Notes under the pieces: generated by a model
Seen by the model: only the letters and a program-made list of their open reading frames with translations
The model's database searches: none
Told to the model about the DNA's origin: nothing
NCBI RefSeq assembly: GCF_001517665.2
Contig: NZ_LN999806.1
Coordinates: 1-64,000 of the forward strand
Source of the DNA: Peptoniphilus phoceensis
Lineage (GTDB): Bacteria > Bacillota > Clostridia > Tissierellales > Peptoniphilaceae
Direction of reading: 5' to 3'
Length of the DNA: 64,000 nucleotides
Program-made: the position numbers and the translations under genes
Part shown: one piece after another, positions 17,101-26,369 of the stretch
How the letters are laid out: each line of letters starts with the position of its first letter
Position numbering within the stretch: position 1 is the stretch's first letter

Positions 17101-18174
17101 TCTTCCAGAATTTAATTTGGATTTTGCATCATCAAGTTTTTTCTTTCCATCGCTTAACTTTTCATATCCATCTAGGAGTTTTTTCTCTCCGTCGTCTATT
17201 TCTACAGATGCCTTATAAAGTTTATCCCTATTTTTTGATATTTCTCTTTCAGCCTTGTCTTTTTCCTTATTGTATTTATCAAGACCTTCCTTGTAATCAG
17301 TCTTTCCCTTATTTAAATCTTCACGACCCTTTAGAAGTTTTTCCTTTGCATCAGTGAGCTTGTCCTCTGCATCAGAAATTTTATTTTCCGCCTTATCTAT
17401 TTCTCCAGAAATTTCTCCCTGAATAGATGCAAGTCTTTCCTTGGGTCTTGATTTTAGATCAATTTTTAAGGCTCTCATCTTCTTGTCCATGTAGTCAGTA
17501 TATTCTTTGTCAGAAGTCACAAGCCCCTCTGTTCCCAAAAATTTTATCTTTGCAAGAGTTGGATCTCCAGAGAAATTCCCATCGTCAATGTAGGCAAAAT
17601 ATGAAATTTGTCCGTAACCTCTTTCAGAATAAGTGGAATTATTTTCTTGAATAAAATCCAAAGAATTTGCAAAGCCCACTACTTTAAAGGAAAGCCTCTT
17701 TAAATCATTGTCCTCATCATCGTCATTGTCTTCCTTAAAAGTTATTGTGTCGCCAATTTTCTTGCCATCTTTTTTCATCCTTGAATCCAAAATTATTTCA
17801 TCAGGACTTTCTATATCCCTTCCTTCAACAATTTCTGGCTTTGAAATTTCATAGGGCATATTTAAAACTTTTATTACAGTTGGATCTCCTGCCAGAAAAA
17901 CGTCCTTGTCATATCCATACTCAAGTTCCTTTATGTCCTCTTGACTTTCAATAATTTCACGATCTTTTTCTTCTAGTCCAATGGGCACAGAAACTTTTAT
18001 ATCTTCTTGATTTAGTTCTCCTATTTTATTATTTATTGTATTTCTCATGACCTTGCCTGTGGAAATCAAACCAATTAAGACAAAGACACCTAAAAATACA
18101 ATTATCATAATTGAGATAAATCTTGGCAAAGTTTTTTTTATCTCCCTAAGATTATCTTTTTCGCGAGCTTTCAC
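14173..18174 (-). CDS. FtsX/MacB-type ABC permease with giant extracellular coiled coil
   Basis: 1333 residues, far above the usual 400-850 of FtsX-type permeases. One membrane segment at about 17-38, then a small MacB-like external domain to about 240, then some 500 residues of charged repeats built on an L..G...L..G pattern (DGEKKLLDGYEKLSDG and the like), then seven further membrane segments in two FtsX blocks near 790-920 and 990-1330. The coiled coil would stand outside the membrane. It starts 7 bp after the ATPase gene. Members of this class export or extrude lipids, peptides or toxins, but no substrate can be read here. Similar glycine-leucine repeats occur in YhgE/Pip proteins. Confidence 0.88.
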   Translation of the reverse strand: MKAREKDNLREIKKTLPRFISIMIIVFLGVFVLIGLISTGKVMRNTINNKIGELNQEDIKVSVPIGLEEKDREIIESQEDIKELEYGYDKDVFLAGDPTVIKVLNMPYEISKPEIVEGRDIESPDEIILDSRMKKDGKKIGDTITFKEDNDDDEDNDLKRLSFKVVGFANSLDFIQENNSTYSERGYGQISYFAYIDDGNFSGDPTLAKIKFLGTEGLVTSDKEYTDYMDKKMRALKIDLKSRPKERLASIQGEISGEIDKAENKISDAEDKLTDAKEKLLKGREDLNKGKTDYKEGLDKYNKEKDKAEREISKNRDKLYKASVEIDDGEKKLLDGYEKLSDGKKKLDDAKSKLNSGRKELSQGKEKYQKGLGEFEASEKALRQGEDQLADGRKKLDDAWQKIEDSRKKLSDGIKKYEDGERQYEEGKEKLEDGKRELTSNMGAKSYEDAVEKVYALDKILSSAGDVVKKLPTIEEEINRTNAQIKDLEGEISGIDSEIGSLRSSLKDPNISDEEKKNIEGQIAGLEEKKSALQKNEADLNKKLEILNKSKKEIDKAIEEINKEIPDGVTGNLADLSAKLSEAKKGIQDISENEKKLAQARGSLDISKKQIEEGKAQLEEGIAEAEKGEAEYAKSKEEIEENKKKLEDARIELANAKDKLDESEKKLNKGTADYESGKKEYDEKYDDYFEGREKLSRAKEKYLSGSEELKRGEERLDKELKSGKDELNDAKSKLYKAEKDLNKGESEYEDKSKEADEKIADAKDKIDDGRKYLSLIKQPRYTITPRHLSTDINTYMDYAKRVDGLSFIFPIFFFAIALLVCFTTMTRMVDENRLVIGAYKALGYTNREIGKKFFLYGSLASLIGGLIGAISGSYILTYIIGNAYSTKTIFQDKLIINIFPLRIIFAIAIGFLFTSVAAMITVNKNLKEKTAYLLRGKVPAKGNRILLEKIPFIWNKMSFLSKVTARNLFLSKKRMFMTVVGVLGCAALLVLGFGISESVRDVENLQFKNILKYDLSVLYDSDLDEEAYEKYKNSLKDKNINYTEAYEELFTVDYDEIDQSVNVIVPSDKKEFKNYVSLFDKDSGKELELPQRGVIITEKLSKLKKLKVGDPLEIRDVYGNEFEVEVAGISEFYLGHNIYMDKDYFEKVTGSDFKSNTHLIKVPKNFDKDKFIKTSIENKSVFNIANVDDMKDVLNQFLYSITQVELIILIVTTILEVVVLYNLTNINIEERIREVSTIKVLGFYPKETTSYIYKETYILAIIGIFIGLFVGKVLHYSVLQIVVPFMAMLPEDLSPRPFILAGIITALVNTIIMIIFHFRIKKINALDALKSNE

Positions 18175-18181
18175 TCTCCAC

Positions 18182-18883
18182 CTACCATTCTATTTCCATA
18201 ATATCCCTTGGATTTTTATTTATAAAAACATCTTTTACTTTGGCATCAGAAATTTCAATAAGTCTATCTGCAGAATCTTTTATTGCAGAGTTGTGAGTAA
18301 TTAAAACCACTGTAGTTTCTGTTGTTCTCGTTAAATCTTGAAGCAGTTTTAAGATTTGTTTACCTGTTTTATAGTCCAAAGCTCCTGTTGGTTCATCACA
18401 AAGAAGAAGTTTTGGATTTTTGGCAATGGCACGAGCTATTGAAACTCTCTGTTGTTCTCCACCTGATAGTTGTGATGGAAAATTGTCCATTCTCTCGCCC
18501 AAGCCCACAGATTTTAAAACTTCAACTGGATCTTTTGCATTTTTAACAATTTGACTTGCAAGCTCAACATTTTCAAGAGCTGTTAAGTTGGGAATTAAAT
18601 TATAAAATTGAAAGACAAAACCCATGTCGTATCTTCTGTAAGTCGTGAGTTCTCTTTCACTGTATTTTGCAATATCTTTCCCATCAACTAAAAGTTCACC
18701 ACTTGATGGAGTGTCAAGTCCTCCTAAGATATTTAAAAAAGTGGACTTGCCTGCGCCTGATGCTCCAAGGATTATTGCAAATTCATTTTTTTCTATTTCA
18801 AAATTTAATTTATCATTTGCCATTACTGATCTTTCGCCAATTCTATACTCTTTTGAAAGATTCTTAACTTCGATAAAAGACAT
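18182..18883 (-). CDS. ABC transporter ATPase, LolD/MacB type
   Basis: 233 residues with all expected motifs: Walker [10 protein letters not shown] near 40, Q-loop in GFVFQFYN, signature LSGGEQQR near 138, Walker [13 protein letters not shown] near 158, H-loop ITHNS. It belongs to the MacB/LolD/FtsE family that pairs with FtsX-type permeases, here the giant permease just downstream. It is the first gene of the two-gene operon with a clear promoter at 18,901-18,929. Confidence 0.93.
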   Translation of the reverse strand: MSFIEVKNLSKEYRIGERSVMANDKLNFEIEKNEFAIILGASGAGKSTFLNILGGLDTPSSGELLVDGKDIAKYSERELTTYRRYDMGFVFQFYNLIPNLTALENVELASQIVKNAKDPVEVLKSVGLGERMDNFPSQLSGGEQQRVSIARAIAKNPKLLLCDEPTGALDYKTGKQILKLLQDLTRTTETTVVLITHNSAIKDSADRLIEISDAKVKDVFINKNPRDIMEIEW

Positions 18884-18900
18884 ATAATCACCTTTAGCTT

Positions 18901-18929
18901 ATTATACCAAAAATTAAAATTTCTTTTAA
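18901..18929 (-). promoter_or_regulatory. Sigma-A promoter for the exporter operon
   Basis: TATAAT (minus strand) at 18,901-18,906 and TTAAAA at 18,924-18,929, with 17 bp between. The start codon follows 17 bp after the -10. Confidence 0.55.
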
Positions 18930-19003
18930 TCAATTACTAGTAGATTTAAAGTTTTTTAGATGAATCTAATTTTCCCTTTCCTTTATAAATTTTCTCTCTT
19001 TTA

Positions 19004-19032
19004 TTGCAAGAAATTATTTTATTTTGTATGAT
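19004..19032 (+). promoter_or_regulatory. Sigma-A promoter for the small membrane protein gene
   Basis: TTGCAA at 19,004-19,009 and TATGAT at 19,027-19,032, spacing 17 bp, about 50 bp before the start codon at 19,085. Confidence 0.55.
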
Positions 19033-19084
19033 TATATTATAAATAGAAGATGTCAAATGTAGTTTAAGGTTAGAAGGGATTTAT

Positions 19085-19459
19085 ATGAATGACAAAAGCA
19101 AAAAAATTTTAAAATATTTATCTATTTATTTAATAATCTATCTACTTTATAAAGTATCTTATTCAAGCATAATTCACATAGCTTTTAATGAATTTGACGG
19201 AAAAAATCATACTCTTAATTATTTCATAAGCTTACTTGCATTTAACATACTGGGAATATTTTTAATAAAAAAGTCTATAATAGGACATGATTTCTATATC
19301 ATCTTAATTTCATTTAATGTCATAGATGCAATAGCAACATCATCTGATATCGCTTATTCTTACATTGACAATTATTTATTTTTTATAATTCCATGTGTAT
19401 TTATCATCTTAGATTGTTTTCTATATTATAAAGAAAACAAAAAATTAAAATCAAAATAA
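19085..19459 (+). CDS. Small integral membrane protein, unknown
   Basis: 124 residues with four likely membrane segments (about 9-32, 44-62, 68-90, 97-115) and a lysine-rich C-terminal tail. Ribosome site AGAAGGG. It stands alone between the exporter operon and smpB, on the opposite strand to both. I recognise no family. Confidence 0.7.
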   Translation: MNDKSKKILKYLSIYLIIYLLYKVSYSSIIHIAFNEFDGKNHTLNYFISLLAFNILGIFLIKKSIIGHDFYIILISFNVIDAIATSSDIAYSYIDNYLFFIIPCVFIILDCFLYYKENKKLKSK

Positions 19460-19469
19460 ATTTTTATAA

Positions 19470-19499
19470 AAAACAAGCACTCAGTATTTGAGTGCTTGT
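19470..19499 (-). terminator. Terminator overlapping the end of smpB
   Basis: Perfect 11-bp stem (ACAAGCACTCA with TGAGTGCTTGT) with a 5-nt loop; its first arm contains the last smpB codons and a T-run follows on the minus strand. It would end the murF-ddl-rnr-smpB transcript and may also work weakly for the plus-strand gene. Confidence 0.75.
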
Positions 19500-19936
19500 C
19501 TTAGTTTCTTATCAACTTCTCTTTTTTTCATTGTCTCTCTCTTGTCCCAAAGCTTTTTACCCTTTGCCTTGGCGATTAAGACTTTTACTATCCCCTTTTT
19601 AAGATAAACTTTTAGGGGAATAATTGTATATCCATCTTGAGTTTTAACTTTTTCAAGTCTTAGGATTTCATTTTTGTGCATCAAAAGTTTTCTCTTTCTC
19701 ATGGGATCCACATTGTAAATATTTCCCTGTTCGTAAGGACTTATGTGCATTCCAGATACAAAAATTTCTCCCTTATTTATGTCACAATAAGCATCTTTTA
19801 TATTAACATGACCTGCTCTTATGGACTTTACTTCAGTCCCAACAAGTTCAATTCCCGCTTCATAAGTGTCTTCAATAAAATAAAGATGGCTGGCTTTTTT
19901 ATTATTTGCTATTGCATTGTTTTTTTCCTTACTCAT
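19481..19936 (-). CDS. smpB: SsrA-binding protein SmpB
   Basis: 151 residues from the ATG at 19,936, which has an AGGTGAT site; a longer frame upstream lies within rnr. The SmpB OB-fold with [28 protein letters not shown] and the basic tail [14 protein letters not shown] is clear. It binds tmRNA and brings it to stalled ribosomes. It overlaps the end of rnr by 8 bp, the usual rnr-smpB pairing. The tmRNA gene itself is not in the window. Confidence 0.97.
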   Translation of the reverse strand: MSKEKNNAIANNKKASHLYFIEDTYEAGIELVGTEVKSIRAGHVNIKDAYCDINKGEIFVSGMHISPYEQGNIYNVDPMRKRKLLMHKNEILRLEKVKTQDGYTIIPLKVYLKKGIVKVLIAKAKGKKLWDKRETMKKREVDKKLRQALKY

Positions 19937-22031
19937 CTTTATCACCTGCCATTTTAAAATCAATATTGCCCATATTTAAGTCGACATTAGTAACTTTTAT
20001 TGTTACATCGTCCCCAATATGGAATTCTTTTTTTGTATTATAGTCAATTGCCCTATAATGATCTTGGTCAAATTCATAGTAACCATCCATAGTCCTGTAA
20101 GCTACAAGACCTTCGATTAAGTTATCAAGTTCAACAAACATTCCAAAGTTTGTGATAGAAGATACTTTACCTTCATAAACTTCGCCAATTCGCTCTGACA
20201 TGTATTCTGCCATCTTAATGTCTTCAACTTGTCTTTCAGCTTCTTGGGCAACTTTTTCTGTTTTTGAAACTTGTTCTGCTATTTCAGGTAAAGTTACCTT
20301 TAGATTTTTTATATCTCCCTTAGATAAATTTCCTTCAATGTGTTTTTTTATTATTCTATGAATTGTAAGGTCTGCATATCTTCTTATTGGAGAAGTGAAG
20401 TGAGAATAATAGTCAAATGCCAAACCAAAGTGAATGTCATTTATTTCTGAATATCTAGCTTTTGCCATTGACCTTAGAGTCATAGTTGAAACAAACATCT
20501 CTTCCTTACTTCCCTTTGCTTTTTCAAGAACTTTTTGAACATCTCTTGGTTCAACTTTTTCATCAAAGTTTATCATATAACCAAGAGGTCTCAAGTAAGA
20601 GTTGAGTTCAGAAATTTTTTCATCCTTTGGTCTTTCGTGAATTCTATATAAAAATGGAATTTTATTAAAATAATATTCTTTTGCAACGCAGACATTTGCC
20701 ATTAACATAAAGTCTTCGATGAGTTTGTTGGCTGTTCTCCTATCTCTTTTGTGAATATTTTCTGGCCAACCTCTTTCGTCAACTTCTATTATAACTTCAG
20801 GAATATCAAAGTCTATTGCACCTTCTCTTTCCCTCTTATCTTGCAAAATCTTTGAAAGCTCATACATCTTGTCTAAGGTTTTTTCTAGACCCTTTAAAGA
20901 TTCGTGAACAATATTTTTTTCCAAATAATCTGACACATTTTCATAAACCAATCTTTTATTTGACCTGATTACAGATTCTACAATGTCATATTTTATTACT
21001 TCGCCATCTTTATTTATCTCTGCAATAACTGATAGAGTTAATCTGTCTACTCCCTCATTTAAAGAACAAATGCCATTGGAAAGTTCAAAGGGAAGCATTG
21101 GTATAACTTTATTTAATAGATAAACTGAATTGCCTCTTTCAAAAGCTTCTTCATCAAGGGGACTATATTCTTCTACATAGTGAGAAACATCTGCAATGTG
21201 AACACCTAAAATATAATTTCCATTTTTTGCCATTTCTAGTGAAATTGCATCATCAAAATCCTTTGAATCTGCTCCATCAATGGTAAAGGTCACAAGATTT
21301 CTTAAATCTCTTCTGTTTTTTATTTCTTCTTTAGTAACTTCTTGTGGAATATTTTTAGCTTGTGATAAAGAAGCCTTAGAAAATTCCATGGGAAGTTCAA
21401 GTCCAGCAGCCACAGAAAGAATGTCAACATGAGGATCATCAGGATAGCCCAAAATTTCTATTATTCTTCCTTCTGGTTTTTTGTTTGCTTCTGGCCACTT
21501 TTCAATTTTTACAAGAACCTTTTGTCCATTTTTTGCTCCATTTATTTTTTTCTTTGGAACGTAAATGTCCATTGCCATTTTTGCTTCATCAGAAATTACA
21601 AAGCCAAAATCCCTCTTATTTTGAAAGACTCCAACAAATTTTGTATTCCCTCTTTTTACAATGGAAAGCACCTTTCCTTCAGGTTTGTCGCCAGAAGTTT
21701 CTCTATATCTTCTGACAATAACTTCATCTCCATTTAGGGCTGAGTTTAGGTTGTTTTTTGATATATAAATATCTTCGTCAAGATTTTCAGTTATCAAAAA
21801 CCCAAATCCCTTGGCATTTGTTTGAAGTTTTCCAAAAAAGAATTTTTCATTATCCACAAGTCTGTATTTATTCCTGTGGTCCAAGAAAATAAGCCCTTCT
21901 CCCTCGAGTTCCTCGAGAATTTTTATAAATTCTTTTTTCTCTTTATTTTTAATTTTAAATGACCTGATAAGTTCATCTTTAGTCCTTGGCTTTGAGTTTT
22001 CGATAAGCTTTAAAATCTTTTCTTTAATCAT
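19929..22031 (-). CDS. rnr: Ribonuclease R
   Basis: 700 residues. N-terminal helix-turn-helix (about 1-65), two cold-shock domains, the RNB catalytic domain (about 235-560, with [20 protein letters not shown] carrying the metal-binding aspartates) and a C-terminal S1 domain. It degrades structured RNA in the 3'-to-5' direction and works with SmpB/tmRNA on non-stop messages. Its ATG overlaps the stop of ddl (TAATG), so it is coupled to it. Confidence 0.97.
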   Translation of the reverse strand: MIKEKILKLIENSKPRTKDELIRSFKIKNKEKKEFIKILEELEGEGLIFLDHRNKYRLVDNEKFFFGKLQTNAKGFGFLITENLDEDIYISKNNLNSALNGDEVIVRRYRETSGDKPEGKVLSIVKRGNTKFVGVFQNKRDFGFVISDEAKMAMDIYVPKKKINGAKNGQKVLVKIEKWPEANKKPEGRIIEILGYPDDPHVDILSVAAGLELPMEFSKASLSQAKNIPQEVTKEEIKNRRDLRNLVTFTIDGADSKDFDDAISLEMAKNGNYILGVHIADVSHYVEEYSPLDEEAFERGNSVYLLNKVIPMLPFELSNGICSLNEGVDRLTLSVIAEINKDGEVIKYDIVESVIRSNKRLVYENVSDYLEKNIVHESLKGLEKTLDKMYELSKILQDKREREGAIDFDIPEVIIEVDERGWPENIHKRDRRTANKLIEDFMLMANVCVAKEYYFNKIPFLYRIHERPKDEKISELNSYLRPLGYMINFDEKVEPRDVQKVLEKAKGSKEEMFVSTMTLRSMAKARYSEINDIHFGLAFDYYSHFTSPIRRYADLTIHRIIKKHIEGNLSKGDIKNLKVTLPEIAEQVSKTEKVAQEAERQVEDIKMAEYMSERIGEVYEGKVSSITNFGMFVELDNLIEGLVAYRTMDGYYEFDQDHYRAIDYNTKKEFHIGDDVTIKVTNVDLNMGNIDFKMAGDKDE

Positions 22032-23203
22032 TAAATCTTTGCTCCATAACTTGTCATATTAAATAAATTGGAATCAATAGAATAGTTATTTTCTGATCTT
22101 TCATTAAATCTTTCATGACCAAGTTCAATTAATCTTGTGATTAAATCCTTAATCATAAGTCCATCTACCTCATAAAGATAAAAGGCAATAGAACCTGGAA
22201 GAGTGTTGATTTCGTTGACAAAAGATTTGTCGCCATCAACTAAAAAGTCAATTCTTGCAACTCCAGCACCATCAATTGCCCTAAAAGCTTTTTTTGCAAG
22301 CTCCTTTATTTCTTTTTCAAGACTTGGACTTAGTTCTGCAGGCAACTTTTTATTTTGATGTTTTTGTGATGATTTAGCTCCCTTTGAACCAGCGACATAC
22401 TTGTCTTCATATTTTAAAAGATCTTTAAATCCAAGAGGTTCTTCTGCTGCAGAAACTCTAAGGTCATTTTCATAACCTAGAACCGCAACATTAATTTCTC
22501 TAGGATTTACAACTGCTTCTTCCACAATAATTTTTCTATCGTAGTGAGCAGCAAGTTCAAGTGCCTTTGATAAATCAAGGGCATTTTCTACTCTTGAAAT
22601 ACCAATTGATGAACCCAAGTTAGCAGGTTTTACAAAAAGTGGGAAATTTAAGTCCTTGCACTTTTCAATAATACCCTTTAAGTTTTTAAGTTCATCTCTA
22701 TAGAAGTACTTGTATTTTGTCATTGGGATTTCTTCTGATTCGAAGACTTTTCTCATCACAACCTTGTCCATGCCAACAGCTGCAGACATAACTCCACAAC
22801 CTGTGTATGGCATTCCCATTAGTTCAAATAAACCTTGTGTACATCCATCTTCTCCAAAAGTACCGTGAAGAGCAAAAAATATTGCATCAATTTTTTCATA
22901 AACTTCTACTGAATCGTATTCTTGCTTAAATAATTTTTTTGGATTGTGTTTTACATAGTATAAATTTTTATTTCCAAACTCTGGCTTAAAAAATACTTCA
23001 ACTCCATCGTGAAAGTCTTGATCCTTGTATGCCTTAAAGTTTTTTAAGCTTTCACCTGACAAAAATTTGCCCTCTTTTGTAATATAAATAGGAATTGGAT
23101 TGTATTTAGTCTTATCCATATTTTCAATAATTTGCATTCCTGTAATTACAGAAACTTCGTGTTCAACGGATCTTCCTCCGAAGATTACACCAATATTTTC
23201 CAT
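22031..23203 (-). CDS. ddl: D-alanine--D-alanine ligase
   Basis: 390 residues from the ATG at 23,203, which has a GAGGAG site seven bases upstream; longer frames lie within murF. ATP-grasp fold with GVIFGGRSVEHEVSVITG at the start, HGTFGEDG near 115, KPANLGSSIGIS near 195 and the metal site VNEINTLPGS near 330. It makes the D-Ala-D-Ala dipeptide for peptidoglycan, which MurF, encoded next to it, then uses. The acceptor loop (KYEDKYVAGSKG) has the tyrosine expected for dipeptide rather than depsipeptide ligases. Confidence 0.97.
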   Translation of the reverse strand: MENIGVIFGGRSVEHEVSVITGMQIIENMDKTKYNPIPIYITKEGKFLSGESLKNFKAYKDQDFHDGVEVFFKPEFGNKNLYYVKHNPKKLFKQEYDSVEVYEKIDAIFFALHGTFGEDGCTQGLFELMGMPYTGCGVMSAAVGMDKVVMRKVFESEEIPMTKYKYFYRDELKNLKGIIEKCKDLNFPLFVKPANLGSSIGISRVENALDLSKALELAAHYDRKIIVEEAVVNPREINVAVLGYENDLRVSAAEEPLGFKDLLKYEDKYVAGSKGAKSSQKHQNKKLPAELSPSLEKEIKELAKKAFRAIDGAGVARIDFLVDGDKSFVNEINTLPGSIAFYLYEVDGLMIKDLITRLIELGHERFNERSENNYSIDSNLFNMTSYGAKI

Positions 23204-23207
23204 TTTT

Positions 23208-24761
23208 TCACTCCTCATTGTAATTGTCAGGTAGGTCATTTTCAAAGAGAACGACATCTCCTGGCATAGAAATCTTTGCTAAAACTTCAGTTGCCTCATT
23301 TAGTGAAGAAACTCTATAAATTTTTTCTTCGTCAAAGTTTTTATCTTTTAAGCCTTCATAAATTGGAAGAGTTCTCTTTTTGCCAACTAAAATTGCAAAA
23401 TCAAGAACATCTGCCATTACTTGACCTATTTTTCTATTTTCATCCTCTTCCATATCACCAAGTTCTACCATACCAGGTGTTATGATTATTTTTCTGTGGT
23501 CCTTAAATTCTCTCAACACATCAAGTGCAGCCCTAAAGCCCACTGGATTTGAGTTAAAAGCATCGTCAATAACTATGGTGTTATTAGATGATGGTATAAG
23601 TGAAAGTCTGTGTTCCACTGGCTCAACTTTTGAAATTCCTCTTTGAATTTCTTCTAAAGTAAGTCCCAAGACGTGAGCAGCTGTCGCAGATGCAAGTAAA
23701 TTTGAAATGTTGTGGATACCTAAAAGTTTAGTCGAGCATTTTATTTCTCCTGCTCCTTTTATGTGGAGGATAAATTCAGAACCTCGTTCATTTACCTTTA
23801 TGCCATCGGCATAGACATCTAATTTTTCAAAATCTTTAGTACCATACCTATAAGTTTTCTTTTTTGTCTTGTCTGCAAGTGGCTTGACATAGTCATTGTC
23901 ATAGTTAAAAATTGCAATCCCATCTTCTGGCAAGTCTTCGATTAATTCATACTTTGTCTTTTGAATATTTTCAATTGTCTTAAAAAGATGCATGTGAGTT
24001 GGTCCAATGGCTGTTATTATTCCAATATCAGGTTGGACAAGTTCTGCAACTTCGTGAATTTCTCCAGGAACTTTGGCACCAAGTTCTGCAATGAAAACTT
24101 CTCTATCTCTTTCAAGTTCGTTGTTGATTATCTTTGAAAGTCCCATTGGAGTGTTAAAGGAAGATGGAGTATTCTTAACTCTAAGTCCTTCAGATAAAAT
24201 TGTATCAGATATAAATTTTACAGAAGTCTTTCCAAAAGATCCTGTGATTCCAAGAACTTTTAAGCCTTCTTCTTTTTTATACTTTCTAATTTTTTCTTGA
24301 GCTGAAGTATAAAAACCCATATTAATTTTATCTTCAGTTGGCTTTGCCCACTTGTTTGATAATATCAAAAGTTTATATTGGTAAAAGTAAACTAAAAATG
24401 ATAAAACTAAAGTTGCTAGAATTGAAGCTACATAAGAGCCACTGCCATCGAATATAGCAATAGAAATTATCACTATAATTATAAAAGAAATATCATTTAC
24501 AAGTTTGTGCTTTTTCAAAAGTCTCTTTGCCCTGTCAGTCCAAACCAAAGGAGTCTTTTGATTTTTCTCAATCTTGTAAACTAGTTTATTCATCTTGTCC
24601 TTATTGTTTTTTAAAAAAGTCTTGTACTCATCATTGTCATAACCCTCTAATTGAAGCATGTGAATTGGATAGTTACATCTAATTAGAGAATAATAAAGAG
24701 CTAAGACTATTACTATAAAATTTATTATATAAATTGGTAGTCTTGCTAAAAAATATTCCAT
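23208..24761 (-). CDS. murF: MurF-type Mur ligase with N-terminal membrane region
   Basis: 517 residues. The Mur ligase ATPase domain (GITGSFGKTSVK near 170, TAIGPTHMHLF, YNYDNDYVKPLAD) and C-terminal domain (EPVEHRLSLI, VIDDAFNSNPVGF) fit MurF, which adds D-Ala-D-Ala to UDP-MurNAc-tripeptide. The first 160 residues are not the usual UDP-binding domain; they contain three membrane segments (about 5-25, 92-110, 112-132). The enzyme is therefore probably membrane-anchored. It lies 4 bp before ddl in the same operon. A different amide ligase role cannot be excluded. Confidence 0.85.
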   Translation of the reverse strand: MEYFLARLPIYIINFIVIVLALYYSLIRCNYPIHMLQLEGYDNDEYKTFLKNNKDKMNKLVYKIEKNQKTPLVWTDRAKRLLKKHKLVNDISFIIIVIISIAIFDGSGSYVASILATLVLSFLVYFYQYKLLILSNKWAKPTEDKINMGFYTSAQEKIRKYKKEEGLKVLGITGSFGKTSVKFISDTILSEGLRVKNTPSSFNTPMGLSKIINNELERDREVFIAELGAKVPGEIHEVAELVQPDIGIITAIGPTHMHLFKTIENIQKTKYELIEDLPEDGIAIFNYDNDYVKPLADKTKKKTYRYGTKDFEKLDVYADGIKVNERGSEFILHIKGAGEIKCSTKLLGIHNISNLLASATAAHVLGLTLEEIQRGISKVEPVEHRLSLIPSSNNTIVIDDAFNSNPVGFRAALDVLREFKDHRKIIITPGMVELGDMEEDENRKIGQVMADVLDFAILVGKKRTLPIYEGLKDKNFDEEKIYRVSSLNEATEVLAKISMPGDVVLFENDLPDNYNEE

Positions 24762-24770
24762 TAAAATCTC

Positions 24771-25547
24771 CTAACCTAAAAACGAATTAATAACTGCACT
24801 AAATTGATTAAACTTATCTAAGTAAGAATAGTGACCTGCATCTTCTAAGACAACAAGTCCAGAATTCTTTATTTCTTCTTCAAAAATCTTACCCATATAA
24901 AGAGGAGTTGCATCATCTTTATCTCCCCAAATGAGAAGAGTTTCTGCATCAATATTTTTAAATTCTTCTCTAGTGGATTCATTGACCACTTTTACAAAGC
25001 ATTTTCTCATAATTCCATCAGCAGCCTGATAATCATCTGACCCATGTTTTTTATAAAACTTTTCCAAGGCTTTTTCATCATTTCCATGACTTAATAGATA
25101 CATCTTTTTTGCTGCCTTGAAAGAATAAACCTTAGTGTAATAAGATAATTTTCTCTTTGGAAGAACTCCTGATGCATCAATTATAACTAACTTGTCGATT
25201 AAGTCCTTATTTCTTGATCCCAAAATTGTTAGAGTTTTTCCCCCAAAGGAATGGCCAATAAAAGTTGCCTTTTTAATTTCAAATTTATCCAAAAACTTTA
25301 GGAGAAATTCATAATAATCGTAAGTTCCCATAACTTCTTTTGGCTCTTCACTATCTCCAAAACCTGGTGCATCATAAGCATAGACTGTGTAATCTTTAGG
25401 TATGGCATTAAAAATCGGCATAATTGATTCAATATATGCACCCCAACCGTGGAGGATTACTACAATCTTTTCGCCGCCATCTCTTTTTATATATGCAGTT
25501 TTTATTCCATCTATTTCAACAAATTCTTTATTAACTTTCATCTTCAT
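24771..25547 (-). CDS. Alpha/beta hydrolase
   Basis: 258 residues. Oxyanion region HGWG near 33, nucleophile elbow GHSFGGKT near 97, acid in IWGDKDDATP near 206 and histidine in DAGHYSYLDK near 237 make a complete catalytic triad. The gene starts inside the end of the preceding gene and ends 9 bp before murF. Cell-wall gene context is suggestive, but the substrate is unknown. ATG at 25,541 is an equally good start. Confidence 0.88.
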   Translation of the reverse strand: MKMKVNKEFVEIDGIKTAYIKRDGGEKIVVILHGWGAYIESIMPIFNAIPKDYTVYAYDAPGFGDSEEPKEVMGTYDYYEFLLKFLDKFEIKKATFIGHSFGGKTLTILGSRNKDLIDKLVIIDASGVLPKRKLSYYTKVYSFKAAKKMYLLSHGNDEKALEKFYKKHGSDDYQAADGIMRKCFVKVVNESTREEFKNIDAETLLIWGDKDDATPLYMGKIFEEEIKNSGLVVLEDAGHYSYLDKFNQFSAVINSFLG

Positions 25548-25968
25548 CTTCTTTTATAAAAATTATTGAGTCCTTGTCATCTTCTCTTTCTAAATCGTCT
25601 TTTATAAAAATAGAAGTGGACTCACTTTTCCCTGAATTTTCTTTGCTATCAGTGAAATTTATATAAGACCTATTATCACTTAAATCAAGACCCATTTTTA
25701 GCGAAGAAATTCTTGACTTGTGCTTATCTATTTCTGATAAAGTTTTATCAATATCAAGCTGAGAATCTTCTCCTCTTATGAGTTTATATTGATGACGACC
25801 AAGGGCTTCAAAGAGTTCTGATATTTTTCTCTCTTCATTTAAAATTTCATATTTAAGTCTTGCCGTCTTTTTTATTTCTTGTGATTCACTAACAAGTTTT
25901 TTCTTGAGATAATTTAAATTTCCAGCAAGGTCATTTAAATTGCCATCGAGACTGTCTAAAAATCCCAC
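25531..25968 (-). CDS. Coiled-coil protein, unknown, first gene of the murF-ddl-rnr operon
   Basis: 145 residues, mainly charged helices (about 10-95) with a disordered acidic tail ending in DEDES. No membrane segment or signal. Ribosome site GAGGTGAT, promoter at 25,991-26,019. It overlaps the hydrolase gene. I recognise no family; coiled-coil proteins in cell-wall clusters are often scaffold or division factors, which here is only a guess. Confidence 0.7.
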   Translation of the reverse strand: MGFLDSLDGNLNDLAGNLNYLKKKLVSESQEIKKTARLKYEILNEERKISELFEALGRHQYKLIRGEDSQLDIDKTLSEIDKHKSRISSLKMGLDLSDNRSYINFTDSKENSGKSESTSIFIKDDLEREDDKDSIIFIKEDEDES

Positions 25969-25990
25969 ATAATCACCTCGAATCTATGTT

Positions 25991-26019
25991 ATTATACCAA
26001 AAAAGCTCTATTTTTTAAA
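25991..26019 (-). promoter_or_regulatory. Sigma-A promoter of the murF-ddl-rnr-smpB operon
   Basis: TATAAT (minus strand) at 25,991-25,996 and TTTAAA at 26,014-26,019, spacing 17 bp. The GGTATAATAA context is the same as in the exporter promoter at 18,901. Confidence 0.5.
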
Positions 26020-26074
26020 TACTAGCAGTGTTTTCTTTATTATAATTTGGGTAATAAAAGATTGGAGGGATAAT

Positions 26075-26314
26075 ATGGATAAATTAACATTATATGTAGG
26101 AACAACTTGCCCATTTTGTAAAAAAGTAGAAAGCTTTATGGAAGAAAAGGGCATTGATTCTGTAGAAATAAAAAATATAGACGAAGACAAAGAAGCTCGT
26201 GAATACCTAATAGAAAAGGGCGGCAAAAAACAAGTGCCTTGCCTATTCATTGGAGAAAAACCTCTTTATGAATCACTAGATATTATAAAATATTTAAATG
26301 ACAATGTAGCTTAA
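26075..26314 (+). CDS. Glutaredoxin-like protein
   Basis: 79 residues, a minimal thioredoxin fold with the dithiol motif CPFC at residues 11-14, the cis-proline region KQVPCLFIG near 52 and a GST-N-like end. It probably reduces disulfides or protein-glutathione/low-molecular thiol adducts. Ribosome site GGAGGG, TATAAT at 26,041-26,046. Single gene ended by a two-way terminator. Confidence 0.88.
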   Translation: MDKLTLYVGTTCPFCKKVESFMEEKGIDSVEIKNIDEDKEAREYLIEKGGKKQVPCLFIGEKPLYESLDIIKYLNDNVA

Positions 26315-26323
26315 TAGACAATA

Positions 26324-26369
26324 TAAAAAAGACAGGGATTACTCAGTGAGTTTAATCTCTGTCTTTTTT
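26324..26369. terminator. Two-way terminator
   Basis: A long stem (AAAAAAGACAGGGATT with AATCTCTGTCTTTTTT) serves the glutaredoxin gene on the plus strand and the converging membrane protein gene, whose last codons lie in the right arm. Confidence 0.8.

Noticed and set aside
16268-17954. Several long plus-strand frames opposite the coiled-coil permease
   Set aside because: They are mirror images of the repetitive charged coding sequence on the minus strand, rich in Ser/Phe/Leu, without ribosome sites.
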